A program made the translations under genes and the position numbers. A DNA stretch of 64,000 bases from assembly GCF_018881815.1 (NCBI RefSeq), contig NZ_JACVPP010000001.1:1869654-1933653 (forward strand), written 5' to 3'. Under the pieces are notes generated by a model that saw nothing but the letters and a program-made list of their open reading frames with translations, did no database searches and was not told the DNA's origin. Within the stretch, counting starts at the first letter, position 1. Each line of letters opens with the position of its first letter. Shown one piece after another: positions 1 through 8,062 of this stretch. The stretch is from Polynucleobacter sp. MWH-HuK1. GTDB taxonomy: Bacteria > Pseudomonadota > Gammaproteobacteria > Burkholderiales > Burkholderiaceae.

Positions 1-57
1 CTTATGAACATTCATACTCAAGACCGTGAAGCGAGAAGAGTTGACCTGGCTCATTAA
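1..57 (+). CDS. C-terminal end of a gene entering from the left (partial)
   Basis: An open frame runs from the window edge to a TAA at 55-57 and gives about 18 residues, ending RRVDLAH. The stop overlaps the stop of the convergent small ferredoxin gene by four bases, an arrangement seen repeatedly in this compact genome. The residues are too few to identify a family. Its place next to a molybdate/tungstate transporter and formate dehydrogenase makes a molybdenum-related gene possible, but that is only context. Confidence 0.3.
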   Translation, partial: LMNIHTQDREARRVDLAH

Positions 58-254
58 AACTGCCCTGCCGCACGTTGTCGTCGAACGCGCGCTAAATAGA
101 TTTCACCCTCAACCAATTCCTGACACTGCATGCATTTATTACAAATAGACGCCTGCTCGCGTAACTCATCAATAGAGTCTATCGGGTGGGTATCTAGATA
201 CTCACGCAAATCAACATCGAAAACCTCATTACAGAGGCAAACCACTTCAGCCAT
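54..254 (-). CDS. Small BFD-like (2Fe-2S)-binding protein
   Basis: A 66-residue protein with a C6-x-C8 pair near the N-terminus and C38-x2-C41-x2-C44 in the second half. Bacterioferritin-associated ferredoxin (BFD-like) domains bind one [2Fe-2S] cluster through CxC plus CxxC with about 30 residues between the pairs, which fits here (29 residues). No signal peptide is seen, so it should be cytoplasmic. It lies convergent to the gene entering from the left and divergent from tupB, 66 bases away. An electron-transfer or iron-sulfur delivery role near the formate dehydrogenase cluster is inference. The fifth Cys (C44) is extra to the basic motif. Confidence 0.6.
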   Translation of the reverse strand: MAEVVCLCNEVFDVDLREYLDTHPIDSIDELREQASICNKCMQCQELVEGEIYLARVRRQRAAGQF

Positions 255-320
255 AAGTCGAAAATAGGGAAATCAGTCGCATTAGAGTCATTTTGCCACT
301 CCCTTGATAGAATCTAGCGC

Positions 321-1016
321 ATGTTGAAAGCTTTTCAGGACGCCCTTAATTTGCTTGCCCATCTAGATGGGGCAGTTTTGGGTATCGTCCTAGTATCACT
401 GCAGGTAAGCCTGAGCGCCCTTTTGATTGGCACGCTTTTAGGCCTTCCGATTGGCGCCCTTCTGGCAACTGAGCAATTTACCGGCAAAAAGACGATCATT
501 GTGACCCTCAATACCTTGATGGGCGTGCCTACAGTGATAGTTGGGGTTTTGGTATACCTCATGCTCTCACGCACAGGCCCTCTAGGTACTTGGGGTTGGC
601 TATTCACTGTCAATGGCATGATTGTGGCCCAAGTATTGCTCACTACCCCGCTAATCGCCGCCCTTAGCAGACAAATCCTTGAGGATTCCTGGAAAATACA
701 CCGCGATTCCTTTCTAAGTCTTAGACTGCCACCCCTGTCTCGTTTTAAATGGTTGATATGGGATTGTCGCTTTTCGCTCACTATCGCCATCCTTGCGGGT
801 TTGGCCAGAGCTATTTCCGAGGTTGGAGCCGTCATGATTGTGGGCGGCAATATCGATCGCTCGACCAGAACCATGACTACAGCAATTGCGCTTGAAACGA
901 GTAAAGGGGATCTTCCTTTAGCGCTTGCTCTAGGCATCGTTTTGCTTGGCATTGTTTTACTAGCTAACTTATTTACGTTTGCAGTACGTCAAGTCGCGGA
1001 GCACCGCTATGGATAA
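321..1016 (+). CDS. tupB: Tungstate/molybdate-type ABC transporter permease
   Basis: A 231-residue, very hydrophobic protein with about five or six membrane segments, matching the size of TupB/WtpB-type permeases. A cytoplasmic loop around residues 130-150 (FLSLRLPPLSRFKWLIW) is in the place of the EAA loop that contacts the ATPase. The conserved stretch ARAISEVGAVMIVGGN at about 170-185 is typical of the tungstate/molybdate permease family. It is followed directly by the ATPase gene (tupC), which starts inside its last codons. No periplasmic binding protein (TupA) is visible in the window, so it must be outside or elsewhere. Whether the anion is tungstate or molybdate cannot be read from the permease. 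The formate dehydrogenase operon next door makes either one useful. Confidence 0.8.
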   Translation: MLKAFQDALNLLAHLDGAVLGIVLVSLQVSLSALLIGTLLGLPIGALLATEQFTGKKTIIVTLNTLMGVPTVIVGVLVYLMLSRTGPLGTWGWLFTVNGMIVAQVLLTTPLIAALSRQILEDSWKIHRDSFLSLRLPPLSRFKWLIWDCRFSLTIAILAGLARAISEVGAVMIVGGNIDRSTRTMTTAIALETSKGDLPLALALGIVLLGIVLLANLFTFAVRQVAEHRYG

Positions 1017-1716
1017 AGCCAATGAAAATTTTGAGAGGTTCATCGAACTCAAAGACATCATCGTCAAGAGCAACGGCAGAACAATTCTCAATATTCCACA
1101 TGCCATCATTCCAGCAGACAGAATTACCGCTTGTATTGGGCCGAACGGCGCTGGCAAAACTACTTTTCTCAAGGTACTTGACGGCCTTATCAAACCAGAT
1201 GGCGGTAACGTAACCTACTCCTTCAAAACGAAGACCTCATTAGTTCTGCATCACACTCCAATGATTAAAGCTTCTGCAGCCGCTAACATTGGGGTAGTTC
1301 AAGATATCGATTCGAACATCACAAAAATGGATATCCAAAAGGTCATGGAGGAAGTTGGCCTCAGCAACTTAGCCAATAGTCCGGCACATAAATTATCAGC
1401 CGGCGAAAGGCAAAAACTTTGCCTTGCACGAGCCATTCTTCTTAGACCGAATTTAGTTTTATTGGATGAGCCTACTGCCAACTTAGACCCCAACACTACT
1501 GAGCAAGTTGAAGACCTCATTCGTCAATTTGCTCAACAAGGGGCTGATGTTATTTTTTCATCTCACCAACTAGCTCAAGTACAAAGACTTTCTGAGTACA
1601 TCATCTTCATTGATCAGGGGGAGATAAAGGAAAAGGGACCCGTAGGCCCCTTTTTTGAAAATCCTCGGACTAAAGCAGCCCAGTGCTACTTACATCAAGA
1701 GTTGCTCTCCGACTAG
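1009..1716 (+). CDS. tupC: Tungstate/molybdate-type ABC transporter ATP-binding protein
   Basis: A 235-residue ABC ATPase: Walker A GPNGAGKTT at 44-52, signature LSAGE at 129-133, Walker B LVLLDEP at 149-155, and an H-loop SSH further on. I chose the ATG at 1009, which overlaps the tupB stop and has GGAG seven bases upstream. An in-frame TTG at 979 would add ten residues but has no comparable ribosome site. The Q-loop position reads HHTP (H81-P84), so His82 stands where a Gln is usual (FQxP). This is unusual for a working ATPase but may be a subfamily trait. It energises import through TupB. Its stop is directly followed by the stop of a convergent gene. Confidence 0.82.
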   Translation: MDKANENFERFIELKDIIVKSNGRTILNIPHAIIPADRITACIGPNGAGKTTFLKVLDGLIKPDGGNVTYSFKTKTSLVLHHTPMIKASAAANIGVVQDIDSNITKMDIQKVMEEVGLSNLANSPAHKLSAGERQKLCLARAILLRPNLVLLDEPTANLDPNTTEQVEDLIRQFAQQGADVIFSSHQLAQVQRLSEYIIFIDQGEIKEKGPVGPFFENPRTKAAQCYLHQELLSD

Positions 1717-1998
1717 TTACTTAGCTGCTGGCGCCGCAGGTGCAGCAGCCGCTACCGGGGGAGTAAATGGTGGAGGCGCAGTACAAGCTCCAGGAGCAGG
1801 TGTACCAGGCACTCTAAATTGATCCGCCACCTTGTTTTGTGCCAGACATAATTTGTAGGCACCCACTCTGTCTCCATAAGCAGCCTTGGCTTTAGTTAAA
1901 GCTGCTGCTTCTGCTTGCTCAGGGGTTAAAGGAGGTAATGCAGCAAATGCCGCTGTTCCAGCAAACGCACAGAATGTGAAAGCAATGATTTTTTTCAT
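1717..1998 (-). CDS. Small secreted Ala/Pro-rich protein at the end of the formate dehydrogenase operon
   Basis: A 93-residue protein with a clear Sec signal peptide (MKKIIAFTFCAFAGTAAFA, cut near residue 19-20). Next comes a short charged region with two Cys residues (near 52 and 73), then a low-complexity Pro/Ala tail. No known catalytic motif is present. It starts only three bases after the stop of the cytochrome b subunit gene, so it is almost certainly co-transcribed with formate dehydrogenase and acts in the periplasm. The two cysteines could form a disulfide. Its function is unknown. Confidence 0.65.
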   Translation of the reverse strand: MKKIIAFTFCAFAGTAAFAALPPLTPEQAEAAALTKAKAAYGDRVGAYKLCLAQNKVADQFRVPGTPAPGACTAPPPFTPPVAAAAPAAPAAK

Positions 1999-2001
1999 GG
2001 C

Positions 2002-3063
2002 TTAACCCTTTTTATTAAGATCGTCGTACCAGAGCTCATGGTGCTCTTTAGCCCAAGTCGCATCTACATAACCAGTTTTCATGCCATCGATTGAACCTTG
2101 CATACCGATAGTGCCGATATAAATATGCCCCATCGCCAGCGCACTCATCAAGATTGCAGCGCTGCTGTGAATGATATTTGCAATCTGCATGGTGCCACGG
2201 GTGTATTCAATAGTCATGAATGGCACGATCATATCGAGCACAAAACCTGAAGCTGAAATCAGGAGACCCAAGAAGGTCATACCAAACCAGAACCAGAATT
2301 TCTCACCGAAGTTAAAGAAACCAGCCGGTATATGTTTGCCATTCAAAATGCCGCCGAAGTTCATGATCCAATTCATATCCCCTTTGCCCGGGATATTCTT
2401 GCTAACAAAGAGCAAGAAGAAAATCACGATACAGATCGTAAACAATGGGCCAGTGAAGTTATGAATGTTCTTGCAAACATCGAGGAATGAACCATAAGCT
2501 TGGCCACCCATCAATGGCATTGCAAAATACTTACCGTAAAGAATCAACAATCCAGTGAATGCCAAAGCCAAGAAACTAAAAGCCATCAACCAATGAACCA
2601 GGCGGTCAAAAGCACTGAAACGTTTGATTTTGACGCCTGACATTGGTTCATGCAGTTTGATTGAGCCCTTGATTGTGTACATTGCAACCACACCAAAAAA
2701 GGCAAGCGCTAGCAACCAACCGCCATAGACAGTAATGACACCGTTGCGAATCACACGCCACTGCTGACCAGAGCGCTGAATCAATACGCTAGATTCTTTG
2801 TCTGGAATGCTGACATAGTTGTATGGATCGCTATTAGCAGAGGTAAAAATAGAAGGGTTCGCAGGTTGAGCTTGCGCTTGCGTGCCATTAGCCAATGCAT
2901 TTGGATTGGCAGGTACAGACAAAGGCGGGATGTCCACTCCACTTGGAGAAGGCAATGGCGCCATTGGTGCACGCTCCGCGAAACTGATCCCGCTTGCCAA
3001 AGTTAGCGACAAACCTGCGGTCACTACTAAAGCGCGTAGAACTTTTGAAAATGATCGTTTCAT
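2002..3063 (-). CDS. fdhC: Formate dehydrogenase gamma subunit (cytochrome b, membrane anchor)
   Basis: The b-type cytochrome that anchors formate dehydrogenase and passes electrons to quinone. The N-terminus is a signal peptide ending near GISFA. A Pro/Asn/Gln-rich periplasmic stretch follows, then at least one membrane helix near residues 95-115. The cytochrome b core of about four helices carries histidines in DRLVHW, HNFTG, IIHSS and MGHIYIG, candidate haem ligands. About 353 residues is longer than E. coli FdnI (about 217) because of the N-terminal extension, a form common in betaproteobacteria. The ATG at 3063 has AAGGA seven bases upstream. An ATG at 3069 is also in frame but sits almost on that site. 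It is followed within three bases by the small secreted protein. Confidence 0.88.
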   Translation of the reverse strand: MKRSFSKVLRALVVTAGLSLTLASGISFAERAPMAPLPSPSGVDIPPLSVPANPNALANGTQAQAQPANPSIFTSANSDPYNYVSIPDKESSVLIQRSGQQWRVIRNGVITVYGGWLLALAFFGVVAMYTIKGSIKLHEPMSGVKIKRFSAFDRLVHWLMAFSFLALAFTGLLILYGKYFAMPLMGGQAYGSFLDVCKNIHNFTGPLFTICIVIFFLLFVSKNIPGKGDMNWIMNFGGILNGKHIPAGFFNFGEKFWFWFGMTFLGLLISASGFVLDMIVPFMTIEYTRGTMQIANIIHSSAAILMSALAMGHIYIGTIGMQGSIDGMKTGYVDATWAKEHHELWYDDLNKKG

Positions 3064-3110
3064 ACACATGTCCTTAAACGTTTTCGTTTTATTTATTGTT
3101 ATTTAGTTGA

Positions 3111-3347
3111 TCACTTAACGCGACTGTATTCGTTTTGACCTTGAGTACGCTTGTCAACAGACTCAGTCCAACTAGCCTGATTACCGGGCGTCCAATTCTT
3201 AGTCATAAAGCCATTATTAGCACCCATATAAGGGGCAACGTCCGGACGTTTAGCGGCTTTAGCGGCAATTTCTGGAGGCTCGGAGCAAGCAGCCAATAAC
3301 GTTGCTGCTGCAAAACATAAACCGAGAGTTTTGAAATTAACTTTCAT
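3111..3347 (-). CDS. Small lipoprotein in the formate dehydrogenase operon
   Basis: A 78-residue protein with a lipoprotein signal (LLAAC lipobox, Cys21) followed by about 57 mature residues rich in Ala, Asn and Lys. No known domain is recognised. Its ATG overlaps the TAA of the FDH beta gene by one base, with GGAGC seven bases upstream, so it is translationally linked to the enzyme. The residue after the Cys is Ser, not Asp, which favours outer-membrane sorting by the usual rule. A structural or assembly role in the periplasmic FDH complex is inferred from position only. Confidence 0.65.
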   Translation of the reverse strand: MKVNFKTLGLCFAAATLLAACSEPPEIAAKAAKRPDVAPYMGANNGFMTKNWTPGNQASWTESVDKRTQGQNEYSRVK

Positions 3348-4003
3348 TATTTAGCTCCTGGAATTTTTGCAGCAGGTGTTGGTGTTGGCGCTGGTGTGTC
3401 TGGGCCACCGTATGCAGTAGTCCAACCAAATGCCTTGGAGCCTGGGTACTTGCCATTCTTTTCGCGAGTGGCAACACGATTATTAAAGATGCTAGAAATA
3501 ATATCGCTGTCACCACCAATCAAAGCTTTGGTAGAACACATCTCAGCACATAGCGGCAACTTTCCTTCAGCTAAGCGATTACGCCCATACTTTTCGAACT
3601 CAGCAACGCTGCCGTTTTCTTCCGGACCACCGCTACAGAACGTGCACTTATCCATCTTGCTTCGTGTGCCGAATGCACCCTTGCTTAAGAATTGTGGAGC
3701 ACCAAATGGGCATGCAAAAGAGCAGTAGCCGCAACCGATACAGATATCTTTATCGTGCAATACAACACCCTCATCAGTGCGGTAGAAGCAATCTACTGGA
3801 CATACTGCCATGCAAGGAGCATCACTGCAATGCATACATGCAACTGATACTGATTTTTCTTGACCGATGATACCGTCATTCACCGTTACAACGCGGCGGC
3901 GATTAACACCCCAAGGTACTTCGTTGTCGTTTTTACAGGCCGTGACACAACCATTACATTCAATGCATCGCTCTGTGTCGCAAATAAATTTCATTCTTGC
4001 CAT
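3347..4003 (-). CDS. fdhB: Formate dehydrogenase beta subunit (four [4Fe-4S] ferredoxin)
   Basis: The electron-transfer subunit linking the Mo/W catalytic subunit to the cytochrome b. In 218 residues there are four cysteine clusters: C13-x2-C16-x2-C19-x3-C23, then CMHCSDAPCMAVCP, CIGCGYCSFACP, and a last group CTFCSG...CAEMC. This is the FdnH/FDH3B pattern. It is shorter than E. coli FdnH (about 294) and lacks the C-terminal membrane helix. It ends instead in a Pro/Ala/Thr-rich tail, so contact with the membrane must go through the gamma subunit. GGAG six bases before the ATG supports the start. No signal peptide is present, consistent with export as a complex on the alpha subunit Tat signal. 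Confidence 0.9.
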   Translation of the reverse strand: MARMKFICDTERCIECNGCVTACKNDNEVPWGVNRRRVVTVNDGIIGQEKSVSVACMHCSDAPCMAVCPVDCFYRTDEGVVLHDKDICIGCGYCSFACPFGAPQFLSKGAFGTRSKMDKCTFCSGGPEENGSVAEFEKYGRNRLAEGKLPLCAEMCSTKALIGGDSDIISSIFNNRVATREKNGKYPGSKAFGWTTAYGGPDTPAPTPTPAAKIPGAK

Positions 4004-4029
4004 TGTGTTCTCCTGACTTTATTTTTTAC

Positions 4030-7008
4030 TTAGGCAAATTTTTCGATTTGGCACATAGTGGTTTTGGTCTCTTGCATCATTGTTACCTGGTCATAACCAT
4101 AGGTAGTTGCAGTATTGACCGCCTCACCAAGAACCACTGGAGCTGCGCCTTCTGGGTAATACTTACGCAAATCATTACCTTGCCACCAGCCAGCAAAGTG
4201 GAACGGCACCCAAGCTGTACCTTGGTCAACACGCTCGGTAACCAATGCGCGAACTTTGATTCTTGCGCCTGTAGGTGATTTCACCCAAACGTAATCCCAG
4301 TTTTTAATGCCGCGATCAGCTGCTGCTTTAGGATTAATTTCAACAAAATTTTCTTGTTGAAGTTCAGCCAACCATGGATTTGAACGAGTCTCATCACCAC
4401 CACCCTCATACTCAACTAAACGACCAGAGGTCAGAATGATTGGGAACTTCTCATATAACTTTTGATTCAAATTTTGATCTTGAACAGTCTTATAGAGAGT
4501 TGGCAAGCGCCAGAAATTCTTCTTATCGGCAGAAGTTGGATACTTACGCATCATCTTCTCATTAGTACTGTAGAGCGCTTCACGGTGAATTGGAATAGCA
4601 TCTGGGAAGTTCCAAACAACTGCGCGTGCTTTTGCATTACCAAATGGATGGCAACCATTTTTCATCACAACGCGCTGGATTCCGCCAGACAAGTCAGTCT
4701 TCCAGTTCTTGCCTTCAGCAAGTTTCTTCTCATCTTCAGTTAACTGATCCCACCAACCAAGCTTCTTCACAAACACGTGATCAAACTCTGGGTAGCCAGT
4801 AGTAATTGCAGAACCCTTAGAACAAGAACCGTCACCAGCCAACAAGCTCACGCCATCGCGCTCAACACCGAAGTTTGCGCGGAAGTTACCACCACCCTCC
4901 ATGACGCTCTTACTGGTGTCATAGAGATTTGGAGAGCCTGGATGCTTGATTGCAGCAGTGCCATAGCAAGGCCAAGGCAAACCGTAGTAATCGCCAGCAG
5001 TGTTATATCCAGTGACTGGATCTATACCACCACGAGACTTCAAGGTCTTCGGATCAAATACACCAACCATTCTCATATGCGCTTTGAGACGCTCAGGAGT
5101 TTGACCTGTGTAACCAATAGTCCAAACGGAGCGATTAATTTCACGCAAGATGTCTTCGATTTGCGGCTCTTTCCATTGCTTACCAGCAAATTTAGAGTTG
5201 AGCATCTTGTAGTTCTTGGACAACTCTTCCCCGAAGCCAAGGCGGTCAGCAAACGCTTGCATGATCACATGGTCAGGTACGGATTCAAACAATGGGTCGA
5301 TCACTTTCTCGCGCCACTGTAAGGAACGATTTGATGCTGTCGCGGTTCCGCATGTTTCAAACTGGGTTGCTGCTGGCAACAAGTAAACATTGCGGTTCTT
5401 GTTTACTACATCGCCCTCTGCCGCAGGCATTGCTGCCATCGCTGCAGTAGCACTTGGGTATGGATCAACCACTACCAAGAGGTCCAACTTATTCATCGCC
5501 CGCTTCATATCCAAGCCGCGAGTCTGTGAGTTTGGAGCATGACCCCAGAAGAACACACCTTTGACGCTAGTCTGTTGATCAATCATGTCGTTCTGTTCAA
5601 GAACAGCGTCGACCCAACGAGAGACGGTAGTGCCGGACTTCTCCATCATGTCAGGTGCATAGCGACCCTTAATCCACTCGTAGTCAACACCCCAAACTGT
5701 TGCGTAATGTTTCCATGAACCAGCAGCCAAGCCATAATACCCAGGCAATGAGTCTGGGTTAGGGCCGACGTCAGTTGCGCCTTGTACGTTATCGTGACCG
5801 CGGAAAATATTTGTACCGCCACCAGACTTACCAACGTTGCCTAATGCCAATTGCAAGATGCATGATGCGCGAACCATGGAATTGCCAATGGTGTGTTGTG
5901 TTTGACCCATACACCAAACAATCGTACTCGGACGATTCTTAGCCATAGTTTCCGCAGCTTTATACATTTGCGCTTCTGGCACGCCGCAAGCCTCTTCAAC
6001 CGCAGCAGGAGTCCACTTCTCCATAACCTCTTTACGAATCTCATCCATACCGTAAACGCGGTCATTGATGTATTTCTTATCTTCCCAACCGTTTTTGAAG
6101 ATGTGATAGAGAAGACCAAACAAAAATGGAATATCTGTACCGGAACGAATGCGGATGTACTGATCTGACTTCGCCGCTGTACGTGTGTAGCGCGGATCAA
6201 CCACAATCACTTTGCAGCCATTCTCTTTAGCATGCAACAAGCTCAACATAGAAACTGGGTGAGCCTCAGCAGCATTTGAACCAATGTACAAAGCAGCCTT
6301 GGAGTTCATCATGTCGTTGTAGCTATTGGTCATCGCACCATAGCCCCAAGTGTTTGCAACACCCGCTACCGTTGTGGAGTGACAAATACGAGCCTGATGG
6401 TCTGTATTGTTTGTGCCAAAGAAAGAGACCCACTTACGGAGTAAGTAGGCCTGTTCGTTGTTGTGCTTTGATGAACCAATAAAGAACATTGCATCCGGAG
6501 AATATTTCTCACGAATACTCTTCATCTGTGCAGTAATTTCTGTAAGCGCTTGATCCCAAGAAATACGTTGATACTTTCCGTCAACCAATTTCATTGGATA
6601 ACGTAGGCGATAGTCACCATGACCATGCTCTCGTAATGCTGCGCCTTTTGCGCAATGGGCGCCTAAGTTAATTGGCGAATCAAATACTGGATCCTGACGA
6701 ACCCAAACACCATTCTCAACTGTCGCATCGACTGCGCAACCTACTGAACAGTGAGTACAAATGGAGCGCTTAACCTCAATCTTGCCTTTGCCGTCCAGCA
6801 TTGCTTTGCTTTGCTCTGCTGATGCTTTTTGCACAAAGCTCAATTGACTTGCAGCGATACCAGCACCAACTCCTACGCCTGAGCGCTTTAAGAATGTGCG
6901 GCGATCCATCGTCGGCACAGCGGCTTTTAGGCCCCGTGACAAACTGCCAATGAGTCGTGATGTCGAACGACTGCTTTGTGGGGTATTGGATTTACGAGTC
7001 AGACTCAT
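4030..7008 (-). CDS. fdhA: Formate dehydrogenase alpha subunit (Mo/W-bis-MGD, Cys type)
   Basis: Catalytic subunit oxidising formate to CO2. 992 residues. A twin-arginine signal DRRTFLKRSG lies at 35-44 after an unusual basic N-terminal extension of about 33 residues. The [4Fe-4S] ligands C84, C87, C91 and C119 follow. The metal ligand is Cys209 with the conserved His210 (ARICHSTTVAG), where E. coli FdnG has selenocysteine, so this is a non-selenium enzyme and no internal stop or Sec insertion is needed. The C-terminal molybdopterin dinucleotide-binding domain begins near 850 (ILTSGRLVEYEGGG). Cofactor loading and Tat export probably depend on the upstream chaperone. It heads the structural gene set alpha-beta-lipoprotein-gamma. 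Confidence 0.95.
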   Translation of the reverse strand: MSLTRKSNTPQSSRSTSRLIGSLSRGLKAAVPTMDRRTFLKRSGVGVGAGIAASQLSFVQKASAEQSKAMLDGKGKIEVKRSICTHCSVGCAVDATVENGVWVRQDPVFDSPINLGAHCAKGAALREHGHGDYRLRYPMKLVDGKYQRISWDQALTEITAQMKSIREKYSPDAMFFIGSSKHNNEQAYLLRKWVSFFGTNNTDHQARICHSTTVAGVANTWGYGAMTNSYNDMMNSKAALYIGSNAAEAHPVSMLSLLHAKENGCKVIVVDPRYTRTAAKSDQYIRIRSGTDIPFLFGLLYHIFKNGWEDKKYINDRVYGMDEIRKEVMEKWTPAAVEEACGVPEAQMYKAAETMAKNRPSTIVWCMGQTQHTIGNSMVRASCILQLALGNVGKSGGGTNIFRGHDNVQGATDVGPNPDSLPGYYGLAAGSWKHYATVWGVDYEWIKGRYAPDMMEKSGTTVSRWVDAVLEQNDMIDQQTSVKGVFFWGHAPNSQTRGLDMKRAMNKLDLLVVVDPYPSATAAMAAMPAAEGDVVNKNRNVYLLPAATQFETCGTATASNRSLQWREKVIDPLFESVPDHVIMQAFADRLGFGEELSKNYKMLNSKFAGKQWKEPQIEDILREINRSVWTIGYTGQTPERLKAHMRMVGVFDPKTLKSRGGIDPVTGYNTAGDYYGLPWPCYGTAAIKHPGSPNLYDTSKSVMEGGGNFRANFGVERDGVSLLAGDGSCSKGSAITTGYPEFDHVFVKKLGWWDQLTEDEKKLAEGKNWKTDLSGGIQRVVMKNGCHPFGNAKARAVVWNFPDAIPIHREALYSTNEKMMRKYPTSADKKNFWRLPTLYKTVQDQNLNQKLYEKFPIILTSGRLVEYEGGGDETRSNPWLAELQQENFVEINPKAAADRGIKNWDYVWVKSPTGARIKVRALVTERVDQGTAWVPFHFAGWWQGNDLRKYYPEGAAPVVLGEAVNTATTYGYDQVTMMQETKTTMCQIEKFA

Positions 7009-7074
7009 ATGGTGTCCCTGAGAAAGTTTTTGTATTTATTAATTAACTACTAAAGCAATAACTAGTGAAACTAA

Positions 7075-7296
7075 TTAAATCAAAGTGGTTTCGTAGTACT
7101 TGCGCATGTGTGCAGTCATTGTTTGACCTGCATCCTTCACCGTTTTGGTGCTACTGATTTCTTGGATGACCGCTTTACCGACCGGAGTTTGACTCGCTAC
7201 TGCAACAGCGCCGACTGCAGCGCCTGCGCCAATAAAAAAATTACGGCGGGATGGCTTAGCTTCATCACTTAAAGCAACTTTAGATTTAGTGCTCAT
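7075..7296 (-). CDS. Formate dehydrogenase region Tat-signal mini-protein
   Basis: A 73-residue protein whose main feature is a twin-arginine signal SRRNFFIGAG followed by an Ala/Val-rich hydrophobic stretch. The mature part is only about 35 residues and ends MRKYYETTLI. It matches what I know as the formate dehydrogenase region TAT target family (TIGR02811), found upstream of FDH alpha genes in proteobacteria. It lies 66 bases before fdhA. The role is unknown. It could be a small subunit carried to the periplasm with FDH, or a Tat quality-control decoy. Confidence 0.75.
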   Translation of the reverse strand: MSTKSKVALSDEAKPSRRNFFIGAGAAVGAVAVASQTPVGKAVIQEISSTKTVKDAGQTMTAHMRKYYETTLI

Positions 7297-7319
7297 GACA
7301 TGCTCCTATCTGATTATTC

Positions 7320-7375
7320 TTGATTTCAAACAAGTGTAATCCGTAATTGCATTTTTGACATATTTACTTCAAGAG
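7320..7375 (-). promoter_or_regulatory. Possible weak sigma70 promoter before the FDH structural genes
   Basis: On the minus strand, between the chaperone gene and the Tat mini-protein, an ATGTCA hexamer (near 7358) precedes TACACT (near 7335) by about 17 bases. Both match the sigma70 consensus at four of six positions. The 115-base gap is the largest inside the FDH block, so a second, structural-gene promoter here is plausible. There is no other support. Confidence 0.2.
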
Positions 7376-7411
7376 TAAAAACTAGGGGATTCCCTCTGCT
7401 GCTATGCAGCA

Positions 7412-8062
7412 TTAAATCATGTCAAAGCCTTGACCTTCGATCGCGAGGAATTCTCTGGTGAGGGCGGCAACTGGGTGGTACAAATGCATCTCTGGAATAC
7501 CTTCTATTGCATCGCACAATTCGTCATACCAGGGGCGGATATGCTCATTAAAAAAAACCCTTTGATTTGTAAGGTTTGAGATTTCAACATCATCCCCAGC
7601 GATCAGATATCGCATGACTTCGCAAAGCGCAGAAATATGGTCCTCAGTTTCAGTGACCTCTTCCGCCGCCTCAAGCCCAAATCCCTCTAGGGCTTTACGA
7701 ATATTAACCAAAGGCTTCTCATTGAGATGGCCCGCCATATAAAAAGAACCATTCAGAACAACATTAGGCTTACCAACGCTAATGAAATTCAAATCAAACT
7801 CATTGTGCCAAGCCTTCGCAGAATTATTTTTAGCAACCTCAACCACATCCATCCACACTTTGGCTAAAGGCGCATCGTTAGCAGCATCTTGCTGATCTGC
7901 TGTAGCGGCGATTTGATCTAATAACTCTTGATCGGGTGGCATCTGAAAAAAGCGAGCAATCAAGCCATATAAATCTGCTCTAGCCAAATCCTCAGGTAAA
8001 CCAACATCCCCCACTTCAGCCGTTACATTTTCTTTTGCCACTTCTTTAGCAGTTTCACTCAT
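7412..8062 (-). CDS. TorD/DmsD-family chaperone for formate dehydrogenase
   Basis: A 216-residue, acidic, helical protein of the TorD superfamily of cytoplasmic chaperones that bind the Tat signal of molybdoenzymes and hold them for cofactor insertion. The tract HAL-type centre reads EVTETEDHISALCEVMRYLI, near residues 125-145, where the family has conserved Asp-His around a helix. It also contains the family-like RADLYGLIARFFQMPP near 28-43. It overlaps the preceding multi-ferredoxin gene by eight bases and lies upstream of the Tat-signal proteins it would serve. FdhA is the obvious client. Confidence 0.82.
   Translation of the reverse strand: MSETAKEVAKENVTAEVGDVGLPEDLARADLYGLIARFFQMPPDQELLDQIAATADQQDAANDAPLAKVWMDVVEVAKNNSAKAWHNEFDLNFISVGKPNVVLNGSFYMAGHLNEKPLVNIRKALEGFGLEAAEEVTETEDHISALCEVMRYLIAGDDVEISNLTNQRVFFNEHIRPWYDELCDAIEGIPEMHLYHPVAALTREFLAIEGQGFDMI

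Noticed and set aside
335..952. 205-residue open frame on the minus strand across tupB
   Set aside because: It is the antisense shadow of a clear permease gene, has no family features and no ribosome site.
4030..7008. Possible selenocysteine in formate dehydrogenase alpha
   Set aside because: The active-site position is an ordinary Cys codon (Cys209). There is no in-frame TGA, so no Sec insertion is needed.
7395..7412. Short hairpin GCTGC-TAT-GCAGC after the chaperone gene
   Set aside because: Only five pairs, no U-run, and it overlaps the end of the gene. Not convincing as a terminator.
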